This document shows, one piece after another, positions 61,181 through 64,000 of a DNA stretch of 64,000 nucleotides. Under the pieces are notes generated by a model. That model did no database searches and was not told where the DNA came from. It saw only the letters and a list, made by a program, of their open reading frames with translations. Source of the DNA: Kryptolebias marmoratus (Eukaryota; Chordata; Actinopteri; Cyprinodontiformes; Rivulidae); assembly GCF_001649575.2 (NCBI RefSeq), contig NC_051432.1:20805581-20869580 (forward strand), given 5' to 3'. Position 1 is the first letter of the stretch. Each line of letters starts with the position of its first letter. The position numbers and the translations under genes were made by a program.

Positions 61181-64000
61181 ACTTGAACCTGACCATAGCA
61201 ACGGTCTGTGCACTGTGTGTCTGAGATATGAGGAAAGTGGATAGTGGAGAACAAAATGAGAAATGGCAGGCTAATAAAAATTATCTACAGCAAATAAAGA
61301 GTCTGACAGTCATGTCTGACATTTTGGCACACTAACTATAAGTGCACTGGTCCCTCTTTTTCAAGTCATTAGTCCTGTAGTGCAAAGGTACTAGGTGACT
61401 CCAACGAAGGATTTTGTGTTTTTATGTGTTTGTGTGTTGTAGTCCTGTTCAGCATAGAATTGGGAATGACATTGCCATTCTCAATTGTGTTTTTTAGGTG
61501 ATATGTTTGTTTTTTAGGGGATATGTTTGGCTCTTCTCCTCAAGCAAATCAGTCTATTGCCTGTGTATTTTCATCCTATATCTAAAACAAGAGGTCAATA
61601 AAGCCATATGAAGAAAGGGCCTAGATGAAACAACATTTTTTATATAGTTCTTTTTTGTGCTATTTTTCATTTTTGTAAAAATCTGGCCTAGTTATATCAG
61701 AGTAACAGTGAGTTTTGCACATCTGGTACAGAATTTCTAGAGGGTGTTAACTGCTTTGGTATTCAAACAACACCACGAGATGAGCGGAACACCCTTGCAC
61801 TCAAGTGAAAGAGGAAATGGGGGCAACCTTTTCTAACCACAATGATGCCCCTGCCATTGAATCCTCTTTTGTCAAAGCTTGTCAACTCCACTGTTAAATG
61901 ACACAGATGAGCATAAGTTTGAAATATGGGACTTTTGAGTATCCCACTTATGGTGCTTTTCCTTTTTTTCCCAGATTTGTCACAATATGTTTAGTTTTCG
62001 TATTGTTCTAACTTTAATTTAGCCTTTCTATGATTCTTTAAGTTTAACTTCAAGACATTGAATGGAATTACATTTGCATTTCATGCATCACAGAACAATG
62101 TCAAGCTTTTCTCCTAAAAATGTTAAATATCCTGGAAACATGGAGCTTTCAACTTCTGTCACACTTGAAATATTTGCAGTAAAAAGAGATATTCACAATC
62201 AAAATGTATTTTATTAGAATTATTTTGTCAGTTTTAAGTCATGCAATCATATTTTATTTACTTCTTAAATCTGTATAGATGTAAACAGAGAAATCAGAAA
62301 ATCCCTGATGTTTGATGCTACTTGATGTAAACTTATGTTTACTTACTTTTTACTTTTGTCGTAACTTAAAGGATCCTTTAAACACTTCAGCATCTGATCC
62401 TTTTGTTGATGACTCTGTTGATGTAAAGTTTGAACTGTTAAGTGCTTGCTCACCATCTTTACAACTTCTCTTTTTCTCGTCATTTTTGTAGCATAAGAGA
62501 CCAATGTTAAAAATGTTTAATGGGTCTGCTTGATCCTTCAAATAAAAAAAAAATTAAGATAATCCTATTTTTCCAGACAAAACAAACCCCATATGCTCAA
62601 GCTCGGGGTTTCTGCGAGAAACTGTGATTGTACCTGACTTTGAAAAACTGCAAAAATTTAGTTCAGTGATGTGTAGGTTGCATAATATAGTCAACTTGGT
62701 CATAATATGCTCATTTGTGCAGTCAGGATAACTGTGGCTCATATGAAGTGTCCTAACATTCCTCCTTTCCCATTCCAAATCTGTTTCTCAGAATGCCATC
62801 TGTGTGATTTGGTGATTACAGGGTATGGCAAGTCTGGGTATTAGACCATTTCAACACACAGAAAGTGGAGTAAATGGAAGAAGTAAAGCAGATGTGACCC
62901 ATTTAAAAAGAGGTAGCTGATTAAATGAGACATGTGTCATTGAAACTTGTATAGTCTTGAATTAAACTCAATAACCCTTAAAACATTTTATTAATGGGTG
63001 GGGGATTGTGCAATACAATGGCAGTTCACAATAACACATGCACACACAAACCTAGTTTAGCTTTCATCAAGCTTATTATACTTGGCTGGCAGTTTTGGGG
63101 ATTTTTTTAATACACACATTCCTTCATTTGCATTTTGACCATGATTAGTTGACAAATATTCTAATTTTAACTCTTGTCATGAGTTAAACTGACCCAAGTA
63201 TTAAAATAATAATTATTCTGAAACAAACCATATTTACTTAACAATGTTTAGGATTACACAATCCAATGTTTTGATTTTAACCCATATTTTGGAAAGAAGA
63301 GTGGGGCAAAATGCTTTTATTTATTTGTTTTTTAGGGTGGGTCATATTTAATACCTGCTTTTCTACAAGTTTATTCAGGTGAAATGTTGTGAAGTTGCAT
63401 TAAATGACTAATTCAATCAGTGTTATGCCCTTGGTTTTATTTCCACAAAAGGTGATGATGCTATTTCTTTCCTGATTACCAGTAAGTAATTTGAGCTTTT
63501 GATGATTCAATGCTGGTAATAAAATGTTTGTGGAGTTATACTTCTCAGTATGTGCACGCACATGCATTAGTTGGCACATGTTTTCTCTCAAGTGGACTTG
63601 TACATATTGCTTCAACCTTTTCCTATGGGTGTTCACATGTCCATCTTTGCTCAGGTTTGTGTGTGTGCATCTCTGTAAGGGTGACATTTCCTGTATCACG
63701 TTTCACTGCTTGTTTGATCTTCTCTCTTTCATCTTCTCTGCAAAGAAATCTGACATTACCAGGTCTCTATATTCTTCACTCTCTCCATTTTAAGTCCTGA
63801 GTACAGATGCCCAAGTGATCGTGTTGGTCTCTATGAGAATGTATGTGAAAGCTAAATGAGGGATGAATGGGTGTGTCCTCTCTACCCCAGAGTGAAAGAG
63901 AGTAAAATGTTCACTCCCTCCTTCTTTGCACACTTTGCATTAGTAAGAGTAGCAGATTCAGGAATGTGTATTTTCAATGAATTAACAATAAGGTTGCAGA

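Larger units (their letters stand above)
39346..64000. other. Gene desert downstream of the gene
   Basis: Nearly 25 kb without a supported protein-coding gene. The listed repeats, microsatellites, possible regulatory stretches and one doubtful small transcript are all that I can point to. Open frames of 60-143 codons occur on both strands but lack splice sites, coding character or family resemblance. Confidence 0.5.

Noticed and set aside
1..64000. CRISPR arrays, operons, prophage, tRNA or rRNA genes
   Set aside because: No regularly spaced repeats, no conserved RNA-gene motifs such as tRNA A/B boxes, and the organism is evidently eukaryotic.

Overview
This looks like AT-rich, non-coding-dominated vertebrate DNA, almost certainly from a ray-finned (teleost) fish. 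Evidence: no bacterial-style gene packing, no long intact ORF on either strand, introns with GT..AG borders and pyrimidine tracts, a CpG-rich promoter block, many microsatellites, and decayed transposon families typical of teleosts (Tc1/mariner, hAT-type MITEs, LINE-tail fragments). I recognise these families by pattern; no database search was run.

The one gene I can assemble is on the + strand. A CpG-rich promoter/5'UTR block (about 5040-6021) leads to a coding exon (6022-6060, MDRSTSLDIEALK). A 31-nt micro-exon (7665-7695), a 69-nt exon (25945-26013) and a terminal coding exon (38533-38708) follow, then a 3'UTR with a polyadenylation signal at 39323. All four exons have good splice signals. 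Their phases match exactly (0, then 1, then 1) and the joined frame is open: 315 nt, 104 aa, about 33 kb from start to stop. I cannot name the protein. It is small, without signal peptide or convincing membrane span, has a short hydrophobic core (residues 42-52) and ends in a charged, probably helical Lys/Glu-rich tail. A second candidate micro-exon (27840-27860) can replace the 69-nt exon in frame, but would create a stop if spliced after it.

Layout: 1-5040 upstream intergenic DNA, with one doubtful minus-strand exon-like ORF at 3684-3877; 5040-39345 the gene with introns of about 1.6, 18.2 and 12.5 kb; 39346-64000 a gene desert with a doubtful two-exon small-ORF transcript (58071-59738). 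The introns and the desert hold repeats (hAT MITE with perfect 8-bp target duplications at 27197, Tc1 pseudogene at 49149, Tc1 piece inside an inverted repeat at 20320-21260, palindromic MITE at 56799). Between them lie several complex, homeodomain-motif-rich stretches that may be conserved regulatory elements.

I found no RNA genes, CRISPR arrays, viral genes or operon-like systems. The most novel item is the unidentified micro-exon gene.
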